NCBI GenBank assembly: GCA_022453515.1
Contig: JAJNNY010000025.1
Coordinates: 248,001 to 312,000 of the forward strand
Length of the DNA: 64,000 nucleotides
From: Astrocystis sublimbata
Taxonomy: Eukaryota > Ascomycota > Sordariomycetes > Xylariales > Xylariaceae
Direction of reading: 5' to 3'
The position numbers and the translations under genes are program-made. Below the pieces are notes generated by a model. The model worked only from the letters and a program-made list of their open reading frames with translations, did no database searches and was not told the origin of the DNA. This document shows positions 47,627 through 59,653 of this stretch, piece by piece. Every line of letters starts with the position of its first letter. Positions within the stretch are counted from its first letter, which is position 1.

Positions 47627-48538
47627 GATTGAAGCGCAGCCCTGTTAATCCGCGAAATATTGGTGTCGTGGATATCAGGGTCAAAGTAGCAGTAACAACT
47701 TGAGCAACTTAACTATCTCGTCATCGGACCTAGGTACTAATCTTACCAGGGGACTTTGACACAGCATATCGGCGGGGTAATCGGAGCACGCACGGCATTG
47801 GCCGACAGATACCATGTCCGCGGGTTTTATTAGATAATATAGGTAGTGGATCTATGTGACGAGAATGACTTCGCGACAGATGGATGTTGAAGATGTGATG
47901 ACAAACTATTCTCAACGCTGAATGCCTTACTGAAAATAAAGCTCTCATACCTTAACCACACCTGCAGGCAGCCTACCGTACCTATCTTGATACGGCATTC
48001 ATCCCTTGTAGATGTCCAGGAAGGGATCCAGGCTTGCCAGGCATGGTACCAGGGCAGACTACAGGGTTAAACAATGACGCCAGTCTTCAGATGTGAGCGG
48101 GCTCCAGCGGGCTCGGCGGGTAACTCGGACCCCGCCTACGTCCAGGTTTGTCATCGTTGGACATGTACCTACCTAGGTAAGATCCTAGGACTGCCCGTTT
48201 AGGTGGTGAGGGCACTTACGGGGGCAGGCTCTATCAAATAAGTCTTCTCTGATTGGCAGAAGCTGCGAGCTCCCTTGGTCAGAGCTCTTCTCTCTACCTA
48301 GTAGGTACTGAAGTACCCAAGACCAACAATCAAATACGCCATCGACGCCATCGACGGTACGGATTTGCTCAGTCAGAGAGGCCCATCCATCGACCATCTG
48401 ACCACCTCCTCTACTTTCAGTGCAAATTTCATCTCTTCTCTTCTCAAAAACCCTCCTCCCCTCCCATCGCAACAGAATCACACGTTCCACTCGCAGGCCG
48501 TTCGCATTGGCATTAATAAGCACATTCATTCACTGACA
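47627..48538. other. Shared divergent promoter, allantoicase / cytochrome b561
   Basis: A 0.9-kb head-to-head intergenic region. Several GATA/TATC words occur on both strands (near 47665, 47713, 47768, 47810, 47833 and 47982). ACCTACCTAGGTAAGATCCTAGG lies at about 48167-48189 (split here into words ACCTACCTAGGT and ATCCTAGG). The last 170 bases before the b561 ATG are CT-rich, as in many fungal leaders. Confidence 0.45.
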
Positions 48539-49506
48539 ATGGCCTCCGCTACGGGAATACCCCAACATACTCCGACAGACCCGGACCTAGAGGCACCGGT
48601 CGGCGACACGGAACCACTCCTGGGGCGACCTGGGGATGCTTCTCAAAGGGATGAGGCTCCCATCCTCAAGAATCTCATTCTTGGTATGTTACAGTCCATA
48701 TAGTTATATTACAGACCGTTCCTGTAGTTCAAATAGCGTCGCTTCCCCACACCTTCACGAATATCCATCCACTACCTCCTAGACCCATCTGCCGTCTTGC
48801 ATCTGGTCGAATAGGCCTTGGGTCTACCCACTTGGCAACTTTTGCTGTTCAGTTCTAGTTCCATCCACAGCCGTTCTCTATCGCCATGGCAAAGCTTATA
48901 CAGTCTTCAGGCACTGGTGGCATCGCCGAGGCCGCAGCCCTCCTACTCGTCGCCTCTGTATGGGCATCCGTGTTCCTCAGCCCTTTGATCTTGTTCTCCG
49001 TACATCCACTCGCCCAATCTTTTGGAGTGCTCGTACTCCTACAGTCGATATTGGTCCTGCAGCCAACGCATACGGGTGCCCAGAAGCAGGTCGGGCAGAA
49101 AGTCCACGCCGGGCTGAACCTCTTAGCATTTGCTTCCTTCGTCGTCGGCGTCGTCGTTATCGAATATAACAAAATCAAAAATAACGGTGCACACTTTCAT
49201 TCCGTGCACGGCTATCTCGGAGTTATCACGTCCATCTGGATCCTGGTCCAATACCTTGTTGGTTTCACCATGTTCGCTGTCCCTGCTGTGTATGGGGGTG
49301 AGGCGAACGCGAAAAAAATCTGGAAATACCACCGTATCAGTGGTTACGTACTTTTCCTACTCATGCTCGCTACTGTCACGAGCGCGGTGAAGACTGAGTA
49401 TAACGAGAATGTACTGAGGCTGAAACTTTGGGCGATGATTGTTATATCTGTGTTGATGGTAGTCGGTGTTTACCCTCGCATCAAGAAGCAGAAGTTGGGC
49501 TTCTAG
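48539..49506 (+). CDS. Cytochrome b561-domain membrane protein
   Basis: Predicted transmembrane electron carrier of the b561 family, moving electrons from ascorbate-like donors or to ferric iron across an internal membrane (family knowledge; substrate unknown). Exons 48539-48683 and 48911-49506 give 246 aa; the 227-nt intron has GTATGT donor and CAG acceptor. The acidic N-terminus MASATGIPQHTPTDPD and TEPLLGRPGD resembles vacuolar-sorting dileucine-type tails. Five or six hydrophobic helices follow: LLLVASVWASVFLSPLILFS; FGVLVLLQSILVLQ; NLLAFASFVVGVVVIEY; ITSIWILVQYLVGFTMF; ISGYVLFLLMLATVTSAV; MIVISVLMVVGVY. Candidate haem-ligand His occur at FSVHPLAQS, GQKVHAGLN, HFHSVHGYLG and WKYHRISGY, the usual four positions. 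Confidence 0.85.
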
Positions 49507-50662
49507 AGAATCCTTAGTAAGGGGGCAGTTCAATGTTGAACCAAAGAGCGATGCGAGGGGATACGTGAGGGCTGGGCTGGCCAGGGCAGCATAGTATACG
49601 TTTTTCTTGGGCACGGGCACGGGTATCTGCACATGTCAGTACTTGGTCTCTTGGCGCCGGGTTTATTTTCCTTTGAGAGCAAGCGTCTAGCAATGATTCT
49701 TTATCGTGTTTGGGAATCAGTGTCTTGGAGCTTATAGGTTGATTTCAGCAGATTGCTGCATCGGATAACGCTTGAAGTCTCGCAATTGACAAATTCCTTG
49801 AAGCATCTTATCTTACAGTCGATGACACCAAAGGTTAACTGGTATGTCCCATACTTTGGGGAGCTACTGAGGCCTCATACACACGAAGGAGTTTCGAACC
49901 ATACTACATAGTACACACAAAATACACATACACGTATCACATGCTTATGGCGAGAGGTTCTCAATCAGTAGCATGGTAGATGTGTCTTTTGGCATATTGC
50001 TATTGGATAAGCCGGGCCTAACGTCGGTGACCTACCTGCCTTGAGTTGGTATTTCTCGTACCCGGTGCTCTCTATGAGGTACCAGCGGGCATCACGCATG
50101 TCCAGCTGTGACATCAAAAGCGGGAGTGGATTAGCTCCCCCGCATTCCCAATCCCACGATGTCTTGGATTGGCTAGGACCAGTCGGCCGAGTCCATGTGC
50201 GGTCTAGCTTGAGTAGCTCAGACAGTACAGTAGCGCACGGACTGATGCATGAAGGGGCTGGGGGGCCAAGGGCTAGGGGCGCTGGACAGGCAGCGGCCAT
50301 CTTACCCTGACGCGCATTGAGCCGCGATGCTCGACCTCCGACTGTATTACTTCCAAATCAGTATCTTGCAATATATACACAACCAACCTTACCAAGCATT
50401 TTACCCAGACGGCACTGACCTAGTGCTCGAAGGCTGCGGTCATCCATGGTACTGGAGATCTGAGGTACCGCCTTCAAAGACGGGCATTGGTGTGTGATCC
50501 TGGTATCATCCGGCTATACTGCCGAGACTGCTGCTAAAGCGCCGAACAAACATACTGCACCTGTCTCGCCTGCCACGGCTAACGCCGCCTCGACATCTCG
50601 CATGCAAACAGGGCTCGTTTGGTTACATCAGTGCTCTTGTCGCCGTCATTAATTAACACAGC
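49507..50662. other. Intergenic, b561 to M13 peptidase
   Basis: 1.16 kb with the b561 3' flank and the M13 peptidase promoter. It contains no credible ORF, RNA gene or mobile element that I can see. Confidence 0.5.
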
Positions 50663-53600
50663 ATGGCGCACCACCCGCAGCCCGCCCAAGTCGCGGGCGA
50701 CCACGAGCGGACGCCGCTTCTTCAAAACAATAATACACCCCCGGCTCAAGCCGCTCCAGAGACCAACGAAGATGGCCCTGTCCACGATACTGATGGAGTC
50801 TATTCACTGCGTCGTCGTCGCTGGATATCGCTAATTGCTAGTGTTCTTATCATCGCCGCTTTTGTTGTGATATTGATACTGAGTGGAGGTAAGTGCACAC
50901 GCGTTTCACTGAATGAACGCTCTCAAGAAGACATGTTCTGGTGTACCGAGCCATGGTTTATTTCCGCTCCGCTTCGTTCTTTTCTCCCTTGCTTCGTGGC
51001 CTACGTATTCCTGTTGTATCACTTTGGGCCCGTTTCACCACGAAAAAGAACCCCAGAGGACATCTTTCCCATGTCTGTTATAACTTCCTCTCGTAACGCC
51101 TCACTCAGTGTCTTAAAATCCTGCATCTTTCATTCCTATTTCAGTCCGTCAAGGCGTGTGTAGGCTGTCAAGGCACTCTATTTCTTCCACCAAGATATTT
51201 GCTTTAGTAACATACGATAGTGCTATCGCGCAATCGGAGAAAGCCACAGGAGCCCCCGAAGATGGATCCGTCCATTTGCACAACGCCAACGTGCATCCAC
51301 GCAGCGTCGGAGATTCTCTGTGAGTCTTCGAGATGGCCACTTGTGGTGCTGAGCAGGCAAACTCATACTCCAACAGATAACCTCTCTCCTGGCTATAAGG
51401 AGCTTGATCCTTGTACTCGATTCGATGCCCTCGTGTGTGATGGCTTCCAGGATCGCCATGATATTCCTGAGGATCGGTCTTCCTTCTCAACGGCTTCAAT
51501 TATGTCGGATAATGGCCAGACTACTCTGAGGCATATCCTGGAATCCCCTTATCCGGGTGACTCCGAGGTACGTAGAGCTATATCTCACTAGTCACAGGAT
51601 GCAATTGTAGGGCCTCTGCCCCAGGGAGTTCTCGCGTGATGCGGCGGGCTATAAGGGCGAACTCACTCATGACTGGTGGAATCCGAACATGCGGGGACGC
51701 CAACAGCTCAAGTTGTTTTCAAAAAAAAAAAAGAGAGAATCTATCTAACAATACTGTTGCTTACTCGGATATAGCACTCTTCCTTCTCGCCGGTGAATCT
51801 TATGGCACTCGCAGCATCAACCGACAAGGAAAATTTCGATACCATGAAAGAAGCTTACCAGTCCTGCATGAACGAGACAATATTGAAATCGCTTGGTGCT
51901 GCGCCTCTTGTCGAGCTTATCAGCACGATCACTCAATCGTTTCCAGTGGCAGAGGGCAGCTACGACACTGAGGAACTTCTCGAACCGGAGAATTACTCTC
52001 AACTCAGCGAAACTATACTGCTGCTGGAAAAACTAGAAGTGGGTTCGTTTGAAGGCCTGTATACGGGCGCAGATGACAAGAACCCAGATGTAGTGATCGT
52101 CCAGGCCTCGCCAGCAGGGCTGAGTCTTCCATCACCTGAATATTATCAGGACAACCAGACTGTGAAGCAGTATCAAGTCAGTTCACTAGAGTCTTTTATG
52201 CCCTCTTCTAGCAAGGCTCAGAGGCATGGATTACCCTAACAGGTATCTATGCTCCCGAGACACCTGCAACCCATACTTCACGAGCAATTTCTTTACTGTA
52301 AAAGGGAAATATTGACTCCAGCGTGATAAATAGGAGATGCTAGGGCAGGTCTTCTCCTCCCTTCTTCCAACCACTTCCTCTAGAAAATCTGCGACCAAAC
52401 TCGCAAATTCCGTGATTGAGCTAGAGAAGAAGATTGCGGCCTTGACGCCTCCTCCCGAGGACAGTCAGGATGTGACGGTAAGTGTCATTGGTTTGCGAAG
52501 CACGTGTTGAAACACAGCTGATCGCAACAGAAATACTACAACATTGTCAAGCTTGACGATGTGGCGAAGATCGCACCAACACTAAGATTAGACAAAGTAG
52601 TGCGAGGGCTTTCTCCCGCAAACTACACGACAGACACGATGATGTTAGCCTTTCCCGAATTTTTAGGGAACGTCTCTCAGATCCTAGCTCAGACTCCCAA
52701 GTCCACGATTCAATCCTTCTTGATCTGGCAGATGATTAGTTATTTTTCATCATATGTAGAAGCCCCTGAAGTTGAACCCATCCATCGCTTTAATAATGTT
52801 CTGGGTGGACGTGTAAGTCTACATGTGTCACTTGAGGTTTCTGCCGTATGCTTACGCTATGTAGGACCCTGAGACCAAGTCGGAACGATGGAAGACGTGT
52901 CTAGGGTATGTAGACGGAACTGTTGGCTGGATCCTAAGCCGCTTTTATATCGAAGCTACCTTTTCAGAAGCCGCCAAGAAGTATGGAGATCAAATCATCA
53001 TGGATATCAAGCAACAATTCACCACGAAGCTCGGCGATCTCGATTGGATGGATGACTCGGTGAAGAAACTAGCGGCGAACAAGGTCCACAACATCGACCA
53101 GAAGATCGGCTACCCGACGAAGTCGCCGGATATCCTCAATCCCGACTCATTACGAGACTACTATCATGGTTTGGTTATTACGGACTCCCACTTCAACAAC
53201 TCAGTATCCGTCAAAAAATTCGTGGCGAACCAGACATGGTCAGCCCTAGGAAAGCCAGTAGACAGAGGCGAGTGGGGAATGCAGGCTGACATCGTCAATG
53301 CCTATTATAATCCCGCGGGTAATGAGATTGTAAGTATCTTTGAAATATGGCATTTTTATTTGCGAGAACCTAAGTCATGTCATACTAACTGCTTCCAAGG
53401 TCTTCCCGGCTGGGATCATGCAGTTCCCTGTGTTCTCCGTGGACTTGCCAGGTTACGTTTCGTACGGCGCTTTTGCGTCGGTGGCTGGGCACGAGCTTTC
53501 GCATGCTTTCGACAACTCAGGCCGACATTACGATGAGAACGGCAGTAAGCATCACATCTCTCACACCCTCCATTCTGCCGCAGCTGCTGACGTGACTCGC

Positions 53601-54040
53601 CAGATTACACTGATTGGTGGACAAACCATACAGTCGAAGAATTTGACAAACGAGCAGACTGTTTCGTCAAGCAGTACAACAACTTTACCATTGAGGGGAA
53701 CAACGGACCGCTGCACGTCAATGGCAAATTGACGCTCGGGGAGAACATTGCGGATGCGGGTGGTGTCTCTGCTGCCTTCGCTGCGTGGCAGAAGCGCCAG
53801 GGTGATACCCCAGACCAGAGCCTGCCGGGCCTTGACCACTTTACTCACGAGCAGCTCTTTTTCGTCTTCTATGCCAACTGGTGGTGTGGCAAGATTCGCA
53901 AGGAGCAAGCCATCAACTACATCTACAACGACCCCCACTCACCTGCTTTCGCGCGCATTCTCGGCACCACGGCCAATTCAAGGGCTTTCAGGGAAAGCTT
54001 CAGTTGCCCTGTCAAGGAGCCTACGTGCGAGCTCTGGTGA
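50663..54040 (+). CDS. M13-family zinc metallopeptidase (neprilysin/ECE-like), type II membrane
   Basis: Zinc endopeptidase of the neprilysin family. Nine exons: 50663-50888, 51221-51319, 51377-51567, 51775-52176, 52334-52477, 52531-52812, 52865-53329, 53400-53544, 53604-54040 (796 aa, phase intact). A cytosolic tail with LLQNNN precedes one membrane anchor (WISLIASVLIIAAFVVILILS), so the catalytic part should be luminal or extracellular. Zinc motif GHELSHAFDNSGRHYD (HExxH; the usual Thr is Ser), third ligand in ENIADAGG, and the C-terminal CELW (CxxW) of the family. PAGIMQFPVFS just before the zinc site is conserved. The exon 2 start is the weakest join (332-nt intron, acceptor close to the branch). 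The 52177-52333 intron is the second copy of an introner-like sequence; the 51568-51774 intron holds a run of 12 A. Confidence 0.9.
52177..52333 (+). repeat. Introner-like intron, copy B (M13 peptidase intron)
   Basis: This 157-nt intron lies between codons of the peptidase gene (donor GTCAGT, acceptor TAG). From about 52210 to 52325 it matches the P450 intron at 9817-9974, in the same orientation relative to its host. Removing it restores the M13 run YYQDNQTVKQYQ-EMLGQVFSSLLP, so it is a true intron. The related part stays open apart from a TGA where copy A has TGG. Mismatches in the last 19 codon-sized steps fall mostly on the third base. Confidence 0.75.
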
Positions 54041-55047
54041 AGGGGAATTCCTTTTGTAAGACCTCGTGGATCTCGGGTTCGACTAGGATAGTATGATAGC
54101 ATTAGGTCCTTGGATATTGTACTGATAAGATTGACACTATTTTCCTTTGTTGCCTAGGATAAGGTATATCATATTAATATAACTCTATGAACGCTCAGCT
54201 CTCCATTTCATGTGTGTGCTCTGTCTTCCCTGTGGAACAAATAATGATTGTATCAGGGTATTATCTAGGACCTCGATACAGGCGGTGCCTTCAGCTCCGT
54301 CATCTTGGGCCTTACATCCCAAAGAGGCATACGCAGCGTGCCACGCAAAGTCCGTCGCGGTGTAAAGGGAAGAGGGTGGTGGAATTGCTCGCCTTCACGC
54401 CGCGAAGCTAGAGTGCGTGGATCATTTCGACCTTGACGGTTTGTTGCTGTCCGTGTGGTAGGTAACGGCCAAGGGACAACTTTCGAACCTTGGATGTCAG
54501 CTGACGGACAACTACCTACCTAGTAGTTTTGCGGGCTCGGCAGGTAAGCGACAAGGCAAGATAAGGATGGATGTCCGCCACTATTTACTTTCCTGCCATC
54601 GTCACTGTGATCACCACCATCGTTGGGGCCAAGTTTAGGGGTCTTCTCGCAGCCCCAACAATCCTTGCCCTCCGTCGTCCCCTTCGGACACACACACCTG
54701 CTATTGACTAATATCTTTTGCTATAAATGGAATCCTCCGGCCTATTACATCGCTTCCTATCATAGTATGGCAGTAGTAATGCCCGCACTCGGGGCGTTTC
54801 TAGTTAGTGTAATCCTTTTGGAAATTTACCGGGTCCCACTACGGGCACCGAAACACTGACAGCTCCGTAGGATTAGGATCGAGCTCCGGGTTTCTCGGTA
54901 TTTAGCGCTAATTATAAGCAACGTTATCACGTTTACAGAGGTCGATGTGAGATGTTATCTATTATTCGCTATTCAACAACACATTCTTTTCTACCTTCCT
55001 TGAATTTAACATCTGTTATTTCAACTAAGATAATTAAAAACGACGCT
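54041..55047. other. Intergenic, M13 peptidase to trans-ER
   Basis: 1 kb holding the peptidase 3' flank and the enoyl reductase promoter. A CGG-N3-CCG site lies at 54842-54850, about 200 bases before the ATG at 55048. The base composition becomes AT-rich just before the ATG. No other gene is seen. Confidence 0.5.
54842..54850. promoter_or_regulatory. CGG-N3-CCG candidate regulator site 1
   Basis: CGGGCACCG followed by AA, upstream of the trans-acting enoyl reductase. Inverted CGG triplets are the usual half-sites of fungal Zn2Cys6 activators. One of four such sites in the intergenic DNA of the right-hand cluster. Confidence 0.35.
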
Positions 55048-56228
55048 ATGGGTTTACCATTAGCAAATCATTCTACTCCTGAACGCCGCAGGGCCATCAT
55101 CTGCGAAGATGTAGGGAAATTGACGATACAGAATGACCGCCCGATGCCTACTTTAGAACCTGACACGGCAATTGTGAAAGTTCTTGCTGTCGGTCTCAAC
55201 CCTCACGACATTAAGGGACTAGATTACAGTGCAGCACCCGGCGCTGTGCATGGAGGAGACTTTTGCGGCACCATCGTTGCGCTAGGGGAGAAAGCAGCTG
55301 CCCAAGGGCGGTTTGCGGTAGGTGATCGTGTCGCTGGGCTGGTTCAGGGCGAGAACAAGCTGGCGGTGGAGAAGGGGGCCTTTGCGGATTACATCGAGGT
55401 CACACCGCACACCATGGTGAAGGTCCCAGACAGCATGAGCGACGAAGAGGCCTCTACACTAGGTGTCGGAATTGCAACCTCGACCTTTGGCCTCTACAAG
55501 GAGCTGCAACTCCCTGGGGGCATGGATCGACTTGTGAAGGGCGGCGGCGACGTGGACGAGAAGGATCGCGAGTTCGTTCTAGTCGGCGGTGGCAGCACAG
55601 CTACTGGCACCAGGACTCTGCAACTTCTGAAACTGTAAGTTGATCTGCATGGGCTCTCTTGCACCTACCACTCGCTAACGACTATTTCACGCTTTCAAGT
55701 GCTGGCTTCCGCCCAATTGCAACAAGCTCCCCTGCCAATTTCGACCTGTGCCGTCGATACGGCGCTGAAAAGGTCTTTGATTACCGCAGTCCGACATGCG
55801 CCGCCGACATTCGCGCGTACACGGGCAACGAGCTGGAGTATGCCTTTGATTGCATTGCGGAAGCAGAAACTACACAGCTATGCTATGGTGCCATAGGTCG
55901 CGCCGGGGGCCGCTACGTGACCCTGGAGCCCTTTCGTGACTCGGTGGTCAAGGTCCGCAACTTGACCATTCAGCCCTCGTGGTTCATGGCGACGCAGATC
56001 TTCGGAGAAGACATTGCCATGGATGGTGTGTATGCCCGTACGGCCAATCTGGAAGACAGAGCATTCGGCACCGAAGCGTTCCAGGTGTTCCAGACACTTT
56101 TGGACCGTGGCCTTGTCAGCTCCCATCCCGTCAAGTCAATGCCCGGTGGTTGGGAGGGCGTCATGAAGGGTGTTACGAGCATGCGCAGTGCGCCACCCTC
56201 GGGATTCAAACTAGCTTACAAGGTATGA
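55048..56228 (+). CDS. Trans-acting enoyl reductase (LovC-type, zinc-free MDR)
   Basis: NADPH-dependent medium-chain reductase that saturates enoyl intermediates on a partner HR-PKS or PKS-NRPS whose own ER is inactive (family knowledge: LovC, ApdC, TenC). Exons 55048-55634 and 55700-56228 give 371 aa. Motifs: AVGLNPHDIKGLDYSAAPG then HGGDFCGTIVALG at the catalytic-domain start; GDRVAG; VLVGGGSTATGTRTLQLLKL as the nucleotide-binding loop; AGFRPIATSSPANFDLCRRYGAEKVFDYR; and FDCIAEAETTQLCYGAIGRAGGRYVTLEPF, all as in LovC-type enzymes. An upstream in-frame stretch to 54952 is AT-rich and poor in protein character, so ATG 55048 is chosen. It lies 6.3 kb from the right-hand PKS, the obvious partner. 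Confidence 0.92.
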
Positions 56229-58366
56229 GGGGAGGGTTATGGGAATACCGGTACATAATGGATTAGGTAGATTTGACAAGACCCTGTACATACATTCGGG
56301 AGGCCATGCACGCAGCATTTCACAGCGAAACAACGAAGATGCAAAAGATTATCATCTCGCACCTTCAATAGATTTCTTTTCCCCCTCCATACTTGTATGA
56401 TGCAACGAAATATGTTCTCGTGTAATTGAACACTATTGCATGCTATGCAAGAAAGTATGCTGGTAATAACACAGGATCACATGCATTTAGCGTGACAGCG
56501 GGCCTATCACAAAAACACAGTTGGTGCTTTGGATCTTCGAGGCAGGCCGCAGAATTACCAAGTGTATTTCGCTGGGAAAAGTGGTGAGATGCAGGGGGGG
56601 CTGGGGTTCATGCTGGTTCTATGACCTGAAACCCGTGGAAGGGGTATTAAGCCATTAAGTGTCCGGGTCCCCTACTTTGCTAGTAAACAGTGTATATACC
56701 TACCTAAACTATGTCAATTCTACGATTCAAATGTTGAAAGTTTAAAACAGAGTATTCTATGCTATTAGGTACCTAGGTACTCTATGTTTTATTCTTTTTT
56801 ATAATAACTCACTCATCATACCTCGTTGAATTATCCAGCATTAACGAAGGTAGCTTTCAAGGAGGTATGTATGAGTGGTGACCCAGGCCCCCAGGCCCCC
56901 AGGCACCCAGGGCCAGACACCTACAGTAGTCTTTCCACGGCATGCCCCCACACGCCCCATACCCACCCACCACGTTCGGCCCCCAATCTAGCATGTCTTG
57001 CATGTCTAGGTCCCCCACAATCGGCCCCCCAATTTCGGCCCCCGAATGCGGCCCGGTAAAACGGCTTGAGACAAGCACCGTACGTTCAATAGCGTTCCCA
57101 ATCCTAACTATTGCCTATTGCACGATTTCGGATTTCGCCATGCATACAGTCAGTACTAGGTATTACCCCGCAGGCATATCCCAGCTGGAGACAGCGGTAC
57201 AGCACAACAGGCCCTGTTCTTCGCTCCTTGCCACGCGATTCGTTCTATTATTAGGAAACATGGAAAACTATAGGCAACTGCCAAGGAGCGGCAAAGATCC
57301 CCGCTACCCCGTACATACACTGCAGCATCAGCATCAGCTACGGCGTCATTAACAACTGTTGATTTCGATGGTCCCGACGGTATAGTTATTACACTCTACT
57401 AAGATTGGCTATTGGAATCAACATGATCTATGTGTCTGGCCTCGTTAGCAACCGAGTGCACAAGGGGGTTGTTTATACAACTCATGGGTCATGGTAGACT
57501 CCATCTCTAAGCTGTGATTAATAAATGAGCATGTGTAATATTAGAACCTGCATAATATTGCAGTGCTGCCAAGAGCCTGCTCGCCTGTATATGATCCTGC
57601 TGCTATAATACTTTCGTCTAAGTGGTTAAGTACCTCGAACTGTGGTTCATCAAGGATTCCAGTAATTACCTCAAATCGCATGGCTCCTTAATTGAACCCT
57701 TCGGTATGTGATAGCAACTCAGCATGAGTCTCTGCGGAAAACATTTTCAGGGAAAAATTAGATGGTCGTTACTACATGAAATCTATTCACCGTCAAACGA
57801 AAATGAAGTGAAGCTGGAGAGATAGTTGTAAAGTAGCTAGGAAAGGACTTTCTTTGATTGTCATATTCCGCTAATCTAGACGATTGTACATGGTGATCTG
57901 CTACCTCGTATGCTCCCACAGGAGATAATACAACGCAGCACAGTTTTGAATCTGGTACCCCTAATCGATTTATAGCTAAGAAGGGTACTTTCTATTTATG
58001 TATGCTAAGCACAACAATGGTAATTACCCTTCCTTCGAGCCAAGATCACATGGACAGGGCCAGCACGTTTGCAGATGGCGGTCACGAGCCATGGGATGCA
58101 CTTACGGCCTGCACAGCAGCAGGGTTAACTACCAATATAATAACAAAAATAATCACGAGCTAACGACAAGATATACGGGAAAACGAATGATGCCAAGAAT
58201 GCATTGAAGTCTACTGTTCATGGAGCCCATTGCTGTATATAACATGAGTGGTCGATCCCAGCGAAAAGCGAGAACAAGTACGGCCCTTGAGCTTTATTAA
58301 AAGCTATTCTCGCAATTGACACGACCTACTCCAACCTCTTGAACAACAAATCCTCGCGACAGTCAT
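56229..58366. other. Intergenic, trans-ER to CmcJ-like gene
   Basis: 2.1 kb, AT-rich with a GC-rich island at about 56877-57060. The island has three CCCCCAGGC-like units (56882-56908) and a perfect TTCGG-N3-CCGAA palindrome at 57034-57046. A TAGGTACCTAGGTAC word lies at 56766. No coding frame of credible character. It looks long enough to have held a gene now lost, but nothing recognisable remains. Confidence 0.5.
57036..57044. promoter_or_regulatory. CGG-N3-CCG candidate regulator site 2
   Basis: CGGCCCCCG inside the extended palindrome TTCGG-N3-CCGAA. No gene starts within a kilobase on either side, so its target is unclear. Confidence 0.3.
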
Positions 58367-59375
58367 CTACTCATCGAAGAAAGTCAACACTCGCACCTCG
58401 ATGCTCTCCCGCATATAGTCATCTCCATAAAGAGGATCGATGAAGGCAGAGTGCGGGTTCCTCCGTGCCTTGCCGTCGGTGATCGAATCGAAGTTCTTGA
58501 ACAACAGTGGCTCATCAGGGCGTTGGGCATACTTGTAGTACCACACGTGGTCTGGGTTAGGCTTGCAGGCTCCCTTCTCATCGATGATATTATTGGGATA
58601 GACCATTGTTACTGGAACAATGTCGTCTTCAGGCACGCTGCGTGCATCGACGACAGCAAAAGGGTCCCTCAAGATGGTCTTGATGGGGCGCCATACCTGT
58701 TTTCGAAGTAACATTCAGCAATCAGACCCCGTTGCTTAACTGGAATGAAGGGTGGTGTGGGTTCAAACTCACGTTGATGATCTGGTACCGCTTCTTCAGA
58801 AGCTCGTCCGCCTCATCGGGAAAGTACCTTCGAACTCGGTTTGGTGCGTCGTCATAAGTCTGATCGACGTGCGCGTTATAGGTAGGGCCTCGTCCAGGCA
58901 CACTTCCATCAGCCGTCTCCTTGGGCTGGCGACGGACTACGTGGTTGAAGATGTAAGTCCGCGAGGCCCCAGTAATATCCTTGACTAGCTGTTCAGTTTC
59001 GGGATAGTACTCCGCCTTGATTTTTTCGGCGTCGAGGAAGTCCTTCTCCTTGCTGGCGTGCTTGACAAATTGAAAGCCATAAGTGTCAAGAGGATATTTG
59101 TCCTCCTCTCCCGAGACATCGTATACAGTAACGGGCAACTTTTTCATGGGCCCGAGGACAGTGCCTGGGCGACTAGGGGCTCTTAGCATCACATGTCAAC
59201 TGGCTGTAGCTAAGGCGGCAACTTACCCCATGTGAAAAGGGGCCGGTGTGCCTTCAAGGGCAAAGTACATCATATCGCAAGCAACATCGTGCTTTGCAGG
59301 CTTTGGCTGAGCGTGGACCGAGCCGCCTAGGCCTGAGTGAATGTGCGTGGCACGTTGAGTAGAAACAGCAGCCAT
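58367..59375 (-). CDS. CmcJ/AsaB-like hydroxylase-desaturase
   Basis: Member of the non-haem iron oxygenase-like group related to CmcJ, AsaB and NvfI, often found in fungal biosynthetic clusters (family knowledge). Exons 59227-59375, 58773-59172 and 58367-58696 give 292 aa. The second exon could begin at 59181 instead (same phase, three more residues). Start MAAVSTQRATHIHSGLGG. Conserved blocks: TYIFNHVVRRQ; the putative iron site THVDQTYDDAPNRVRRYFPDE (His-x-Asp); QIIN-VWRPIKTILRDPFAVVDARSV; DHVWYYKYAQRPDEPLLFKNFDS; and ARRNPHSAFIDP, with a candidate distal His. All core motifs are intact. It likely tailors the product of the adjacent PKS by hydroxylation, desaturation or a more exotic oxidation (inference). 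Confidence 0.82.
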
Positions 59376-59499
59376 GATTGATGATATCGAGAAATCGGTG
59401 GTTGGTAGTTGGTAGGTCTTTTCTTTTCAATTCAATTCTCGAGTTCTTTGATGAAGCTTGTGCGATGTTATTCTCTTGACTAGAAAGAAACAATCATTT

Positions 59500-59509
59500 T
59501 ATATATATA
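59500..59509 (-). promoter_or_regulatory. TATA-like element of CmcJ-like gene
   Basis: An alternating AT run of ten bases, about 125 bases upstream of the minus-strand ATG at 59375. Position is compatible with a core promoter. Confidence 0.4.
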
Positions 59510-59644
59510 CTCTGTGTCCTCTATATGCTTGCATGTCACTCTTACTGTAAGCTGACATAATTGTAAGATAGATTTGCCGGTGGTTCCGTCGCAACACTAC
59601 GTAGCAATGGATTCGCAATGCAATCCTTCCGGTGCTTACAGTTT

Positions 59645-59653
59645 CGGGGCCCG
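59645..59653. promoter_or_regulatory. CGG-N3-CCG candidate regulator site 3
   Basis: CGGGGCCCG preceded by TTT, about 270 bases upstream of the CmcJ-like start codon. It shares the core TTCGGGGCCCG with site 4. Confidence 0.4.

Noticed and set aside
54059..54110. A GGTTCGA word suggesting a tRNA T-loop
   Set aside because: No acceptor stem, D-arm or anticodon arm can be drawn around it. Other GTTCRA words in the window fail likewise, so no tRNA is called.
56229..58366. Possible transposon relic in the AT-rich gap
   Set aside because: No terminal inverted repeats, target duplications or transposase-like frame could be seen. AT richness alone is not evidence.
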